A DNA stretch of 64,000 bases from CALBTQ01 sp036725605 (GTDB lineage: Bacteria > Lernaellota > Lernaellaia > Lernaellales > Lernaellaceae). Positions 17,401 through 28,291 of this stretch are shown one piece after another. The stretch is taken from the NCBI GenBank assembly GCA_036725605.1, contig DAIMDW010000008.1, positions 103,820 to 167,819 of the forward strand. The letters are read 5' to 3'. The notes beneath the pieces are model-generated. The model was not told where the DNA came from. It saw only the letters and a list, made by a program, of their open reading frames with translations, and did not search any database. Each line of letters opens with the position of its first letter. Position 1 is the first letter of the stretch. A program made the translations under genes and the position numbers.

Positions 17401-18951
17401 TTACTTGTCACGAGCTCCGCGTAACGAGCTTGAGATACGGTGACACGTTTTAAGTCCCGGCAGATAAATCGTCCGGTAGATCGTTTCGTAGCGTGCCGCG
17501 TTGTCCGCCTGCGGGGTGAACGTCTCGGCCGGCGAAGCCATCGCGCGCACCGCCTCGGGCGCGTCGGCGTACACGCCGCAACCGATCGCCGCGACCATCG
17601 CCGCGCCGCGCGCCGACAACTCTTCGCTTTCCGGCCGCATCACGGGCAGGTCCAGCACGTCGCAGAGAATCTGGACGATCGTTCGCGAACGCGCGCCGCC
17701 GCCGGCGACCAGCAAACGTTCGATCTTCATCTTCGTCGCGCGCTCCAGGATGTGTCGCCCGCGCCGCAGGTCGTAGGCGATGCCTTCGAGCAGGGCGCGG
17801 AAGAAATGCGCGCGCGTGTGCGTTTCGCGCAGGCCGACCGCGGCGCCGGTTTCGCGCGGTTGCTGCAGCGTCGGCGACCAGCGCGGCCAGACCATCAGCC
17901 CGTCGCAGCCGGCCGGAACTTTTGAAGCCTCCTCGCACAGCAGCGCCTCGGCCGGCTTGCCGGTTTGCGCGGCGGACTGCACCAGGTCGCGCGCCAGCTC
18001 GTTGGCGAACCAGCGGGCCGTCCACATGCCGCGAAACAGGAGGTACTCCAGACAAAAGGCGTTCGGTTCGGCCGCGCCCATGGCGATCCACTGATAATTG
18101 CGGCTCTCCAGCGCCTTGGTCCAGGGCACACAGATCGACGAGCCGGTGCCCAGACTGACCGCCGCTTCGCCGCGCCGACTCGACAGCAAGCCGCCGCCCA
18201 GCGCCTCGGCCTGTTTGTCGCCGCCGCAGGCGAACAGCGGCAACCCTTGCGGCAGACCGGTTTGCGCCGCCGCCGTCGCGGTGATCTCGCCGATCTTCTG
18301 CCCCGAGGGTACGATGTCGGGCAGCCACTCGCGGCGAAAACCCAGTAAGGTGTACAGCAGATTCGAGTCGCTCCAGGCGAGATGCTTCACCGCCAGCGAC
18401 CAAGTGCCGACCACGCCGCCGGGACCGACCGCGACGCGCCCGGTGAGTTGATGGTTGAGCCAGCCTTCGATCGAGGCGATCTTCCACGTCGAATCGAGAA
18501 TGTCCGGGCAACGCTCGCGCCATTGACGCGGCACCGATTTGGCGACCAGGCGCGGAATCAGCGCCTTTTCGCCCATCATCTTCAACAGCCAACGCAGCCA
18601 GGCCGTCGGCTCGCTGTCGACGCTCGCCGTGCGCCGGTCGAGCCACGACACCGCGTCGGCCAACGGCGCGCCGTCGGCGGCCACCGGCAGCATGGTGTTG
18701 CGTTGCGTGGTCAGCGCCGCCCCGGCGATGCGGCCCACGTCGCCGCCCCAGCGGTTCAGGCATTCGCGCACCGACGCGTACAGCGCCTCGCGAATGTCCA
18801 GCGGGTCCTGCTCGACCGCGCCGGGCATCGGGTACTTCATCGGCGCGTGTTGGTGTTGACTGCTCGCTAGGATATTTCCGGCGGCGTCGAACAGCAGCGC
18901 CCGCGAACTTTGCGAGCCGCTGTCGAGCGCCAACAGCAACCGGTCTGACAT
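17401..18951 (-). CDS. FGGY-family carbohydrate kinase (xylulokinase-like)
   Basis: A 516-residue kinase of the FGGY family, which phosphorylates sugars or polyols with ATP. The N-terminal domain has the phosphate-binding LALDSGSQSSRALLFD near residue 10 and the Q-R-N motif. The C-terminal ATPase half has SLGTGSS near residue 270 and the AGGGARS family signature near residue 415. Length fits xylulokinase, glycerol kinase and relatives; the motifs favour a xylulokinase-like subfamily, but the substrate cannot be fixed. The ATG at 18951 has GAGGGAGG about ten bases upstream. No adjacent sugar isomerase or transporter helps to define the pathway. Confidence 0.88.
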   Translation of the reverse strand: MSDRLLLALDSGSQSSRALLFDAAGNILASSQHQHAPMKYPMPGAVEQDPLDIREALYASVRECLNRWGGDVGRIAGAALTTQRNTMLPVAADGAPLADAVSWLDRRTASVDSEPTAWLRWLLKMMGEKALIPRLVAKSVPRQWRERCPDILDSTWKIASIEGWLNHQLTGRVAVGPGGVVGTWSLAVKHLAWSDSNLLYTLLGFRREWLPDIVPSGQKIGEITATAAAQTGLPQGLPLFACGGDKQAEALGGGLLSSRRGEAAVSLGTGSSICVPWTKALESRNYQWIAMGAAEPNAFCLEYLLFRGMWTARWFANELARDLVQSAAQTGKPAEALLCEEASKVPAGCDGLMVWPRWSPTLQQPRETGAAVGLRETHTRAHFFRALLEGIAYDLRRGRHILERATKMKIERLLVAGGGARSRTIVQILCDVLDLPVMRPESEELSARGAAMVAAIGCGVYADAPEAVRAMASPAETFTPQADNAARYETIYRTIYLPGLKTCHRISSSLRGARDK

Positions 18952-19043
18952 CGGCGAATGACCTCCCTCTCGTGAAGATCGGATCATAACCCGATTCGGC
19001 GACGAAAGGGAAACGGCTTGGCGATTACTTTTAATTTATAACT

Positions 19044-20984
<1,941 letters not shown>

Positions 20985-20985
20985 C

Positions 20986-22728
20986 TCACTCCTCCACGAT
21001 AATGAATTCGACGCGGCGGTTGCGCTCGCGCCCTTCCTCGGTTTCGTTGGTCGCGATCGGCCGGCTTTCGCCGAAGGCCATGATCTCGATCGTCGCCTTG
21101 CTCACGCCGCGTTTGACCAGGTAGTCGCGCACCGACTCGGCTCGCGCCTGCGACAGCTTGAGGTTGTATTCGTCGGACCCCTCGTCGCTGCAGTGGCCCT
21201 CGACGACCAGTTTCTTGGGCTTGAGCTTCTTGATCTGCACCGCGATGTCGTCGAGCGTGTCGAAGCTCTCCGGCCGCAGCTTGGCGCTGTCCAGGTCGAA
21301 GTAAATGCGGCCCTTCTTGGCGAGGATCCGGCGCAGGCGCACCGTGGTCGTGTTCACCTTGCCCTCGACCACGTCGACGGTGGTCATCACCGCCTCGTGC
21401 CCCTCGGCCACGGCCGTGAAGGTCAGCGGCCCCGGCAGCGCCGGAATCGAAATCTCGCCGCCCGGGCTCAGCGCGGTCGTCTCGTTGTCGGCGCCCGGAT
21501 GGAAGATCAGCGTGCCGGCCAGCCGCGTTTCGCTGTCGTGATCGATCACGATCACCGTCAGGCGCGTTTCCGGTTTTTCCATCGTGATGGTCACCGTCGC
21601 CACCTGGCCGGCGGTCACGTGCACGGTCGCCGAGGCCGTCTGGTAATCGGGCCGGCTCACGCGCACCGCGTAGCTGCCCGGCGACAGGTCGGTCAGCGCG
21701 AACAGGCCGTCGGTCGTCGTGCCCACGCGCAGCTCCGGACCCTCCAGCGCAACTTCGGCCTCGAGCTTGTGCCCGCCGGTATCCTGGACGATCACCCGCA
21801 GGTCGCCCGTGCTCGGCGGCGGCAGCGCGTGCTCGACCGGCCGGAAATCCAGCCCGACCAGAATGCGGAAATCCGGACTGCCCACGCCGCTGGTCAGGCC
21901 GGGCCCGCCGCCGGCGATGATCCGCATGCCGTCGCCCAGGTCGTAGCGGCCGATCAGATCCAGCTCGACCGGGTTGCCCGCGAAACGGTCGTTGCTGTCG
22001 GATTCATAGGCCTCGCCGTGCGCTTCCAGCGTGAGGTTGAGGCGGTCGGTCACGTCGCGCCCCAGGCCCACGCCGAAGGGGAAACCATTGCGCACCGTCG
22101 TGTGCAGCGTGCGCGCCCCGCCGCGATAGTGCCACCCGCCGTTGAGCGCCATGCGCACCCAGGCCAGGTCGATTTCGTAGGTCGCGGCCAGACCGGCGGT
22201 CACGCGGCCCTCGCCGAGCATCCGCGTTTCATCGCCGGTGGGGAAGGTCAAAAAGGGCATCACCGCCACGCCCATCGGCCAGACGCCTTCCTCCAGGATG
22301 CGCACCTTGCCGGTCAGGCGCATGTCGCCCAACGAGGTGCGGTTCTGACGCGAGGTCGCCCCCGTCGCGTCGCCCAGGTCGTCGAACGACCGTCCGCGGT
22401 TGTACAGGTGCAGCGGCGCGTGCAGACCGATGTTGACCATCTCATGGAACGAAAATCCGCCGGTCAGATCGGCGGTCAGCAGGCTGTCGAGGATGCCCGT
22501 GCTGCGCTCGTTGTCGTTGCGCACCTCGACCGGCGCGTTCGCGTAATCGAGGTACACCCCCAGCGCCCAATTGTATTGCGGCATCGTCTGCGCATCCTCG
22601 AAGGTCAGGTAGCGCCCCTGAAAATGCGACGGCGAAAACAGGTGCGCATTGAATCCCTCGGCGGCCCAGACCAGCACGGGCGTCAGCACCAAAGCAAGCG
22701 CAAGCAACAACGGCCGATGGCGTTTCAC
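20986..22728 (-). CDS. OmpA-family outer-membrane protein
   Basis: A 580-residue envelope protein. After a signal peptide (core LLLALALVLTPVLVWA) comes a beta-barrel-like region of about 270 residues. Carboxypeptidase-regulatory-like/PEGA-type beta domains follow (SPGSYAVRVSRPDYQ). The C-terminal OmpA peptidoglycan-binding domain (about 460-580) contains IYFDLDSAKL, VEGHCSDEGSDEYN and ERNRRVEF. I chose the GTG at 22728, six bases after GGAGG at 22735-22739 on the minus strand; an in-frame ATG at 22788 would put 20 extra residues before the signal peptide. Followed after one base by the FG-GAP gene. It would link the outer membrane to peptidoglycan. Confidence 0.88.
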   Translation of the reverse strand: MKRHRPLLLALALVLTPVLVWAAEGFNAHLFSPSHFQGRYLTFEDAQTMPQYNWALGVYLDYANAPVEVRNDNERSTGILDSLLTADLTGGFSFHEMVNIGLHAPLHLYNRGRSFDDLGDATGATSRQNRTSLGDMRLTGKVRILEEGVWPMGVAVMPFLTFPTGDETRMLGEGRVTAGLAATYEIDLAWVRMALNGGWHYRGGARTLHTTVRNGFPFGVGLGRDVTDRLNLTLEAHGEAYESDSNDRFAGNPVELDLIGRYDLGDGMRIIAGGGPGLTSGVGSPDFRILVGLDFRPVEHALPPPSTGDLRVIVQDTGGHKLEAEVALEGPELRVGTTTDGLFALTDLSPGSYAVRVSRPDYQTASATVHVTAGQVATVTITMEKPETRLTVIVIDHDSETRLAGTLIFHPGADNETTALSPGGEISIPALPGPLTFTAVAEGHEAVMTTVDVVEGKVNTTTVRLRRILAKKGRIYFDLDSAKLRPESFDTLDDIAVQIKKLKPKKLVVEGHCSDEGSDEYNLKLSQARAESVRDYLVKRGVSKATIEIMAFGESRPIATNETEEGRERNRRVEFIIVEE

Positions 22729-22829
22729 CACAGTCCTCCAACAAACGGCTAGATGAAATAAAGCCGTTTCATACACTTTCCGTAACATACGCCAGAGTAA
22801 CCGACGCCGTCATGATGTCAAGGCAATAT

Positions 22830-22855
22830 GTGGTGATTCGCCGCAATTTCACCAC
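22830..22855. repeat. inverted repeat GTGGTGA-N12-TCACCAC
   Basis: Perfect 7-bp arms at 22830-22836 and 22849-22855 lie in the spacer between the divergent OmpA-like and HTH-GHKL genes. There is no T-run, so an operator or REP-like element is more likely than a terminator. Confidence 0.45.
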
Positions 22856-22958
22856 CAGATGATGGGGAAAGTTCTCTTAAAAACGCAAAAATTTTTTTGG
22901 AAAATCGTGCGCCGTGCTCAAAAAATGGAATTGAGAATGTGCAATTTTCGCTTTAATG

Positions 22959-23008
22959 TTGACAATAATTCAACGAATGTTGACAATAGTTTCGAAAAAT
23001 GTTGTCAA
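22959..23008. promoter_or_regulatory. three TTGWCAA iterons upstream of the HTH-GHKL gene
   Basis: Three copies of a self-complementary 7-mer occur at 22959-22965 (TTGACAA), 22980-22986 (TTGACAA) and 23002-23008 (TTGTCAA). Each lies in the longer consensus AATGTTGWCAATAnTT. The start-to-start spacings are 21 and 22 bp, about two helical turns, so all face the same side of the DNA. The last copy ends 24 bp before the ATG and eight bases before its GGAGAG ribosome site. This fits an autoregulatory operator for the winged-helix protein downstream; the TTGACA cores could also serve as -35 elements. Confidence 0.65.
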
Positions 23009-23032
23009 TAATTGCTGGAGAGAAACAGATAA

Positions 23033-24070
23033 ATGACAAAAGTTCGGGCTCGTGGTGAGGAAATCCGCCGCTTCATCTTGGAAAATGTAGTTAATCATCC
23101 GCATGAAATAGGCGCAAAAACGGCTGAGCGCTTCGGCATTTCACGGCAGGCCGTCAATCGACACCTGCAAAAACTGGTCGACGAGAACTGTCTGACCGCC
23201 GCCGGCAACACGCGCAGCCGATCCTATCAACTCGCCGTGGTGGTCGAGTGGGAAAAATCATATGAAATTAATGCGAATCTGGCGGAGGACATCGTCTGGC
23301 GCAACGATGTGAAGCCGACGCTGGGACAGTTGCCCGATAACGTGATGGCCATTTGGCAATTTGGCTTTACGGAGATGTTCAACAACGTTATCGATCATTC
23401 GAACGGCACTACAGTCACAATATCGATAAAAAAAAGCGCCGTTTCAACCGAAATGAATATTTTCGATAACGGCATTGGCATCTTTCGCAAAATCGCCGGC
23501 GAGTTGAATTTAATTGATGAAAGCCACGCGGTGCTGGAATTGGCCAAGGGAAAATTGACCACCGATCCGGCGCACCACACGGGCGAGGGCATTTTCTTCA
23601 CTTCCAGGATGTTCGACGAATTTACGATTTTTTCCGGAGCAACGTACTTTACCCACTCGTTTGGCAAAGAAGAGGATTGGATTCTCGCCAGCAAAAAAGT
23701 CTTTGAGCAGGGCACCTATATTTGGTTGAGGCTCGCCAACCACACGGCCCGGACGGCAAAACAAATCTTCGATCAATATACGTCGGGCGACGATCTGGGA
23801 TTCAATAAAACGACTGTCCCCGTGTTTCTTGTCGAATACGGTCGGGATATGCTGATTTCGCGTTCGCAGGCCAAGCGGCTGCTGGCCCGGATCGATTTGT
23901 TCAAGACGGTTGTTTTCGATTTCAAGGGCGTGGATATGATCGGTCAGGCCTTCGCCGACGAGATTTTCCGCGTGTTCGCCAACGAGCATCCGCAGATAAA
24001 ATTGGATTGGATCAACACCAACGACGAAATCGAGAAGATGATCCGACGTATAAAAACGAATGTGAAGTGA
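23033..24070 (+). CDS. winged-helix / GHKL ATPase / STAS-like (DUF4325) regulator
   Basis: A 345-residue cytoplasmic regulator with three parts. Residues about 5-62 form a winged helix-turn-helix (ERFGISRQAVNRHLQKLVDE). Residues about 100-200 form a GHKL-type ATPase, with N-box EMFNNVIDHS, G1 DNGIGIF and G2 GEGIFF. Residues about 255-340 resemble the STAS-like DUF4325 domain (VVFDFKGVDMIGQAFADEIFR). This resembles a histidine kinase/anti-sigma ATPase fused directly to its own DNA-binding domain and antagonist-like domain. No phosphoacceptor His box is obvious. GGAGAG precedes the ATG at 23033. The upstream iterons suggest self-regulation. Local GC is lower than in the neighbours. Its target genes are unknown. 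Confidence 0.82.
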   Translation: MTKVRARGEEIRRFILENVVNHPHEIGAKTAERFGISRQAVNRHLQKLVDENCLTAAGNTRSRSYQLAVVVEWEKSYEINANLAEDIVWRNDVKPTLGQLPDNVMAIWQFGFTEMFNNVIDHSNGTTVTISIKKSAVSTEMNIFDNGIGIFRKIAGELNLIDESHAVLELAKGKLTTDPAHHTGEGIFFTSRMFDEFTIFSGATYFTHSFGKEEDWILASKKVFEQGTYIWLRLANHTARTAKQIFDQYTSGDDLGFNKTTVPVFLVEYGRDMLISRSQAKRLLARIDLFKTVVFDFKGVDMIGQAFADEIFRVFANEHPQIKLDWINTNDEIEKMIRRIKTNVK

Positions 24071-24080
24071 GCGCCGGTCG

Positions 24081-25238
24081 CTACAGCCCGAACTCCACGA
24101 AGTAGCCGATGTCGTTTTGGCCGCGGCGGATGAGCTTCTGCTCTTTTTGCGACAGCGGACTCTTGTCCAGCAGCTTTTCGTAGAAGGTGGCGAATTCCTT
24201 CTCGTTGAGCAGCCGTGGTTGGAAGCGGGTCAGGCGGTTGTTGCACAGGTGCGGGTACAGCCGGATCCGCTTGGCGATGTCGTTGCCTTTCTTGACCAGG
24301 ATCAACTGCGCCGAATAGCTGAAGGGCACCGACGATTTCTTTTTCTTGTAGCGTCCCGGCGACAGGAACATGAAGTTGCCCAGGCCGTAGACGATCCACT
24401 TGTTCTCGTACAGCTCCACTTCCTGCATCATGTGCCCGCCGTGGCCGACGACCAGGTCCGCGCCGGCCTTGATGAAGCTGTGCGCCGCTTTGGTCTGCCG
24501 CTGGTTTTTCCAGGCGTAGTTGGCGCCCCAATGCGGGAAGACGACCACGAAGGTGTTCGGGTCCTCGGCTTTGATTTGCTTGATCTGCTCCATGATCTTC
24601 TTGCGCGACAGGCGCATCGCCCCGGGTTTGTCGCCCGTGGCGTAGAAGTCGTACTGCTTGTCGTATTGCACGCTGTATTCGAAGGGCGCGATCACCGCCA
24701 TCTTGAACGGCCGGCCTTTCACGTCGAAGGTCTTCACCAGCGGCTGGGTCGCCTCGGCCTCGTTCATCCCCGCGCCGACCCACTCGAAGCCGTTCTTGCG
24801 GAAGATGTCCAGCGTCTGTTGCAGGCCCGGCACGCCGTAATCCAGCGTGTGGTTGTTGGCCAGGCCGAAGGCGCGGATGTTGTACTTGGCCAGCGTCACC
24901 GGCGCGTGGAGCACGTGCGTCCAGTGGTTGTAGGGCTTGGTGTCCTTGAAGGGCGTTTCGGCGATGTCGGTGATCGGCGTTTCCAGGTTGGCCAGCACGT
25001 AGTCCGAGTCCTGGAGCATCGGGGCCAGCTTTTCCATTGGATAATCGTAGCCGCGTCGCTTGAGTAGTTGGGGCGTGCCGTCGTAGCTTTCGCCGAAGCT
25101 GGTGTCGCCGACGAACAGGATCTTGAAATCGGCCGCGCTGGAAATGTTGAAGCGCAGATCGTCGAACTTCTCGCAGGCCGTCCAGCCCGCCGCCGCCAGC
25201 ACAATCAACAACAACACGATCGCCACTTGATGCCGCAT
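24081..25238 (-). CDS. CapA-family (poly-gamma-glutamate synthesis-like) lipoprotein
   Basis: A 385-residue protein of the CapA/PgsA metallophosphatase-like family. The N-terminus is a membrane or lipoprotein signal ending near Cys22 (AGWTAC). Family motifs are FVGDTSFGES near residue 42, NLETPIT near residue 85, LANNHTLDYG near residue 125, FPHWGANY near residue 240 and VGHGGHMMQEVE near residue 275. The domain is related to calcineurin-like phosphoesterases. CapA proteins act at the cell envelope in capsule polyglutamate export or related surface-polymer chemistry, but no capB/capC partners are nearby, so that role is not supported here. The ATG at 25238 has GGAGG four bases upstream. It converges on the HTH-GHKL gene. 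Confidence 0.87.
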   Translation of the reverse strand: MRHQVAIVLLLIVLAAAGWTACEKFDDLRFNISSAADFKILFVGDTSFGESYDGTPQLLKRRGYDYPMEKLAPMLQDSDYVLANLETPITDIAETPFKDTKPYNHWTHVLHAPVTLAKYNIRAFGLANNHTLDYGVPGLQQTLDIFRKNGFEWVGAGMNEAEATQPLVKTFDVKGRPFKMAVIAPFEYSVQYDKQYDFYATGDKPGAMRLSRKKIMEQIKQIKAEDPNTFVVVFPHWGANYAWKNQRQTKAAHSFIKAGADLVVGHGGHMMQEVELYENKWIVYGLGNFMFLSPGRYKKKKSSVPFSYSAQLILVKKGNDIAKRIRLYPHLCNNRLTRFQPRLLNEKEFATFYEKLLDKSPLSQKEQKLIRRGQNDIGYFVEFGL

Positions 25239-25834
25239 TCCACCTCCATCAGCCGCCCGGGCATACAAAAACGGACGCCCCGCGGCGCCTTGAACGCGCC
25301 ATCAAATGTAACGGGAAGACCTCCGCCGCGCAAGGGAGGGAATGAAGGAAATCGCCGTCCCGAAGCCGGGGAAGGGTTGCGGGTTATTCGGCGAGGGGGA
25401 ACTTGGTCGGCGACCGGGCCGCATGGGGGGTGGCTTTTTTTGTCATTTCCACGAAGGTGGAAATCCAGGATTGGAAATACCTTTCCTGACTTTCAACTTG
25501 TCACTTTTCACTTTGAACTTGTAACTGCATCAACGGGATGCCGTGGGACACTTCGGGACAGTTTGTCCCATCCTCAAAAATTGCGTATTGCCAATGATAT
25601 CAGCAGGTTATAAAAGCTGGGCTGTGGGACACATGGGGCAAAGTGTCCCACGCCAATAGTACGGACGTTCGAGTGAGTGCGGTTTTTGCTTATTTTGACA
25701 CACTTGCGGACACTGCCCGGCGCGAAATCGTCGACATAAGAGGAATAACCGCATGTTATGGTATTTATGCGATGAAATATTATTATATTTTATCAGATGA
25801 TAACCAATGAAGGGTGTCCCTGGTTGTCAAGTTT
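25239..25834. other. 596-bp non-coding region with GGGACA hairpins
   Basis: I see no convincing gene here. It holds a G-rich, then AT-rich spacer. A small hairpin GGGACA-GTT-TGTCCC lies at 25555-25569, and a perfect 9-bp stem GTGGGACAC/GTGTCCCAC at 25624-25632 and 25643-25651 with a 10-base loop. The last 130 bp are AT-rich. The GGGACA palindromes recur in other spacers of the window. Confidence 0.6.
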
Positions 25835-26752
25835 TTAGATATAATCAACTGCGCTGTCTCCCACCGAATCGTCGAGTTTAATTCCGATTCCAAAGAAACC
25901 CAATATAATAGCAATGATGATTAGTAGGCCGGCAAAGCCGTAGAGCAACACGAACACCCCGATTCCGATTGGTATTGACGCGGCGCTTCCAAGGATTTTC
26001 AGCAAGGTTTTATTGTAAAGGGATTTCCATTTTTCATTCACTCTTATACCGTCCCTTTTTGCGTTTGTTTTAATTTCATTAAGCTTCGATTTCACGGCCA
26101 ATCCCCTTCGGAAGGCAAGACTGACAAAGTTCATAAGAACCACCAACAGAAGCGCACCGATATGTTTGATATAATTAAACCCGCCAACGGACATCATCTC
26201 CTTGAAGGGCACCTTTGAGTCAAAGGAGCCTGTAACTTCCAGAAAAAGCTGTCCAGGGTCGTCCGCCGGGTTTTCCATTAACAGCCAGTATCCGAAATGA
26301 GCCCTAGCGAAATTCATCACCCTTACGGAACTATCTGCTGATTTGAAGGTAAGAATTATGTATACGGGATCGATTAAGGGGAGCTCGGGAAATTTCTCCT
26401 CGGATAGCAATGTGCCGGCATCTTTGAATGTTGTTTTTCCCAGCTCGGTCAGTTTTTCCAAATCAACCTTGGCTTTGGTCTGAAGGACGGCGACGTACAA
26501 ATGATTTTTTCCGTCCGGGCTTTGAGCCCTGAATTTGATGTTCGCATTGGGAGCGACCGGCATGGATTGCCAGTCTATGGGAAGCACAAAATGAAAATGA
26601 TTTACATCGTCATTATATACGGAGCCCTCCGGAGCCGGCGGAAAAGGCTTGAAATATTTTGTAGCCCAAATTGCATAACCGAAAAAGGCGACCAGAACGA
26701 GCAAAATAAAAGCTAGAAAAATCCACCCAGCATAATGTTTTTTTTTGGCCAT
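25835..26752 (-). CDS. membrane protein of unknown function
   Basis: A 305-residue protein with one N-terminal transmembrane helix (about 10-32), an extracytoplasmic domain of about 170 residues, another membrane segment near residue 205, a basic cytoplasmic stretch and a final hydrophobic hairpin (about 260-295) rich in Ile, Gly and Phe. The outer domain resembles the PsbP/DUF1795-type surface fold in feel (FHFVLPIDWQSM), but I cannot assign a family. The ATG at 26752 has GAGGT upstream. Base composition is lower in GC than in neighbouring genes, hinting at a different origin. No operon partner is evident. Confidence 0.68.
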   Translation of the reverse strand: MAKKKHYAGWIFLAFILLVLVAFFGYAIWATKYFKPFPPAPEGSVYNDDVNHFHFVLPIDWQSMPVAPNANIKFRAQSPDGKNHLYVAVLQTKAKVDLEKLTELGKTTFKDAGTLLSEEKFPELPLIDPVYIILTFKSADSSVRVMNFARAHFGYWLLMENPADDPGQLFLEVTGSFDSKVPFKEMMSVGGFNYIKHIGALLLVVLMNFVSLAFRRGLAVKSKLNEIKTNAKRDGIRVNEKWKSLYNKTLLKILGSAASIPIGIGVFVLLYGFAGLLIIIAIILGFFGIGIKLDDSVGDSAVDYI

Positions 26753-27175
26753 AAGACCTCCAAATCGTAAATAGGGGAACACCACGCCTACTTCCTCTGA
26801 ATAAGGCGCCACTCACCGGATTAAAAGAAAACATTCGAGGCGCAACCACGAACCATTTTCCATAGGGCCGCTTCGTAGTTGAAGCCAGATCCTGAATCGA
26901 GTTAGGATGACAATCCTGGTCATCCCGGATTCACTCCTGCCCGGGCAACCACGGGTTTTCCTACCAAAGACCGACGAGGCGAAATCCCGGCTGATCTGAT
27001 ATCAACAAGCTCAAACGGCAAATATCATAGTTGTACCTATGTCGTCAAATAAGGATCTTTTGTAGCCTTGCCGCTTGCCCGGGGGCGCAAAAGCGCGGTA
27101 GGATGCCGATACTTTAATGAATAACTATCCATGTATCGGTTGACGGCCAAGGCGGCTGCGGGAACGGAGGGACGC
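26753..27175. other. 423-bp non-coding region with a REP-like hairpin
   Basis: No gene is supported. A perfect stem GGATGAC/GTCATCC lies at 26905-26911 and 26919-26925, nested inside GAATC/GATTC outer arms, followed by a GGGCAACCACGGG block near 26940 that resembles the GGGGCAACC hairpins near 58650 and 63895. The last 60 bp before the next gene presumably contain its promoter. Confidence 0.5.
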
Positions 27176-28291
27176 ATGAAAATCATCGTGTTGGGCGGCG
27201 CGGGGGAAATGGGCAGCCGGGCGGCGGAGGATCTGGCCGCAGCGCCCGATGTGTCGCAGGTGACCATCGCCGATCGCAACGTGGCGGCCGCCGAGAAAAT
27301 CGCCGCGACGCTGCGGGGGAAAAACGCCGAGGTCGACGCGTGCGCGGTGGATGCGCTGGACCATGCGGCGCTGGTCGCGGCGCTGCGCGGTTACGACGTC
27401 GCCGCCGGCGCGCTGGGGCCGTTCTATCTGTTCGAGGAACGGCTGGTCGCCGCGGCCACCGAGGCCGGCGTGAATTACTGCAGCATCTGCGACGAATGGA
27501 AACCGGCGGAGGCGGTCATCGACCGCTTCGACGCCATCGCCCGCGACAAGGGGCTCACGCACGTCATCTGCCTGGGGGCGAGCCCGGGGCTGACCAACAT
27601 GGGTGTCAAGCTGCTGGCCGCGCGGATGGAGACGGTCAAAAAAGTCGCCGTCGGCGTCTACCTGCCGTTGGATTGCGGCGCGCAGGGAGCCGCGTTGCGC
27701 CACGGTCTGTACGTCATGTCCGGCGATACGATCGTCTGGCGCGGCGGCAAGCGAACGACGATCAAAGCCTGCACCGAAAAGCGCGCGTTCGAATTGCCCC
27801 GCTTCGGCACGATCGACTTGTGGAACATGGGCCACGCCGAACCGGCGACGGTTCCACGCTATTATCCGGATGTCGAGAGCGTCGATTTCTACATGGGATA
27901 CGGCACGGGCACGGGGCTGATCGCGGCGCTGGGCCGTTGGGGCGCGTTCAACGGCGAACGCCGGGCGAAATTTTTCGCCGCCGCCACCGAGTGGGTCGAC
28001 CGCCTGGTGACCGGTCCGCAAGCGGGCTGGGGCGCCACGCGCATCGACGTGTGGGGCGTGAGCGACGGGAAGGAGGAACATCGACTTCTCTGCGGCGTCG
28101 GCGAGATGCGCCAGACGACCGGCCTGAGTTTGGCCGCGGGCGCGTACCTGCTGGGCAAGGGGCAATTGACCGCCGGCGCCGGCGTGTTCGCCCCGGAGGG
28201 ATGCCTGGACCCGCACGCCTTCTTCCGCTACCTGCACGAACGCGGCGTCGACGCCTATCGCGACACCGCCATGGAAAGCCCGCTGTTTTGA
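27176..28291 (+). CDS. saccharopine dehydrogenase-like NAD(P)-binding oxidoreductase
   Basis: A 371-residue cytoplasmic oxidoreductase. The N-terminal Rossmann fold has VLGGAGEMGSR at residues 5-15, then an acidic residue ending strand 2 (IADRN) that helps to set NAD/NADP preference. The Saccharop_dh family layout follows, including LGASPGLTN near residue 135. This family includes lysine-pathway and spermidine-pathway enzymes as well as many uncharacterised members; the substrate is not evident. The ATG at 27176 has GGAGG six to ten bases upstream. Its stop overlaps the start of the next gene by four bases, so translation of the two is probably coupled. Confidence 0.8.
   Translation: MKIIVLGGAGEMGSRAAEDLAAAPDVSQVTIADRNVAAAEKIAATLRGKNAEVDACAVDALDHAALVAALRGYDVAAGALGPFYLFEERLVAAATEAGVNYCSICDEWKPAEAVIDRFDAIARDKGLTHVICLGASPGLTNMGVKLLAARMETVKKVAVGVYLPLDCGAQGAALRHGLYVMSGDTIVWRGGKRTTIKACTEKRAFELPRFGTIDLWNMGHAEPATVPRYYPDVESVDFYMGYGTGTGLIAALGRWGAFNGERRAKFFAAATEWVDRLVTGPQAGWGATRIDVWGVSDGKEEHRLLCGVGEMRQTTGLSLAAGAYLLGKGQLTAGAGVFAPEGCLDPHAFFRYLHERGVDAYRDTAMESPLF

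Noticed and set aside
16749..17443. Ser/Thr- or Arg-rich frames across the DDDTV array
   Set aside because: Alternative readings of the same 15-bp repeat; only the minus-strand frame has a signal peptide and a folded domain.
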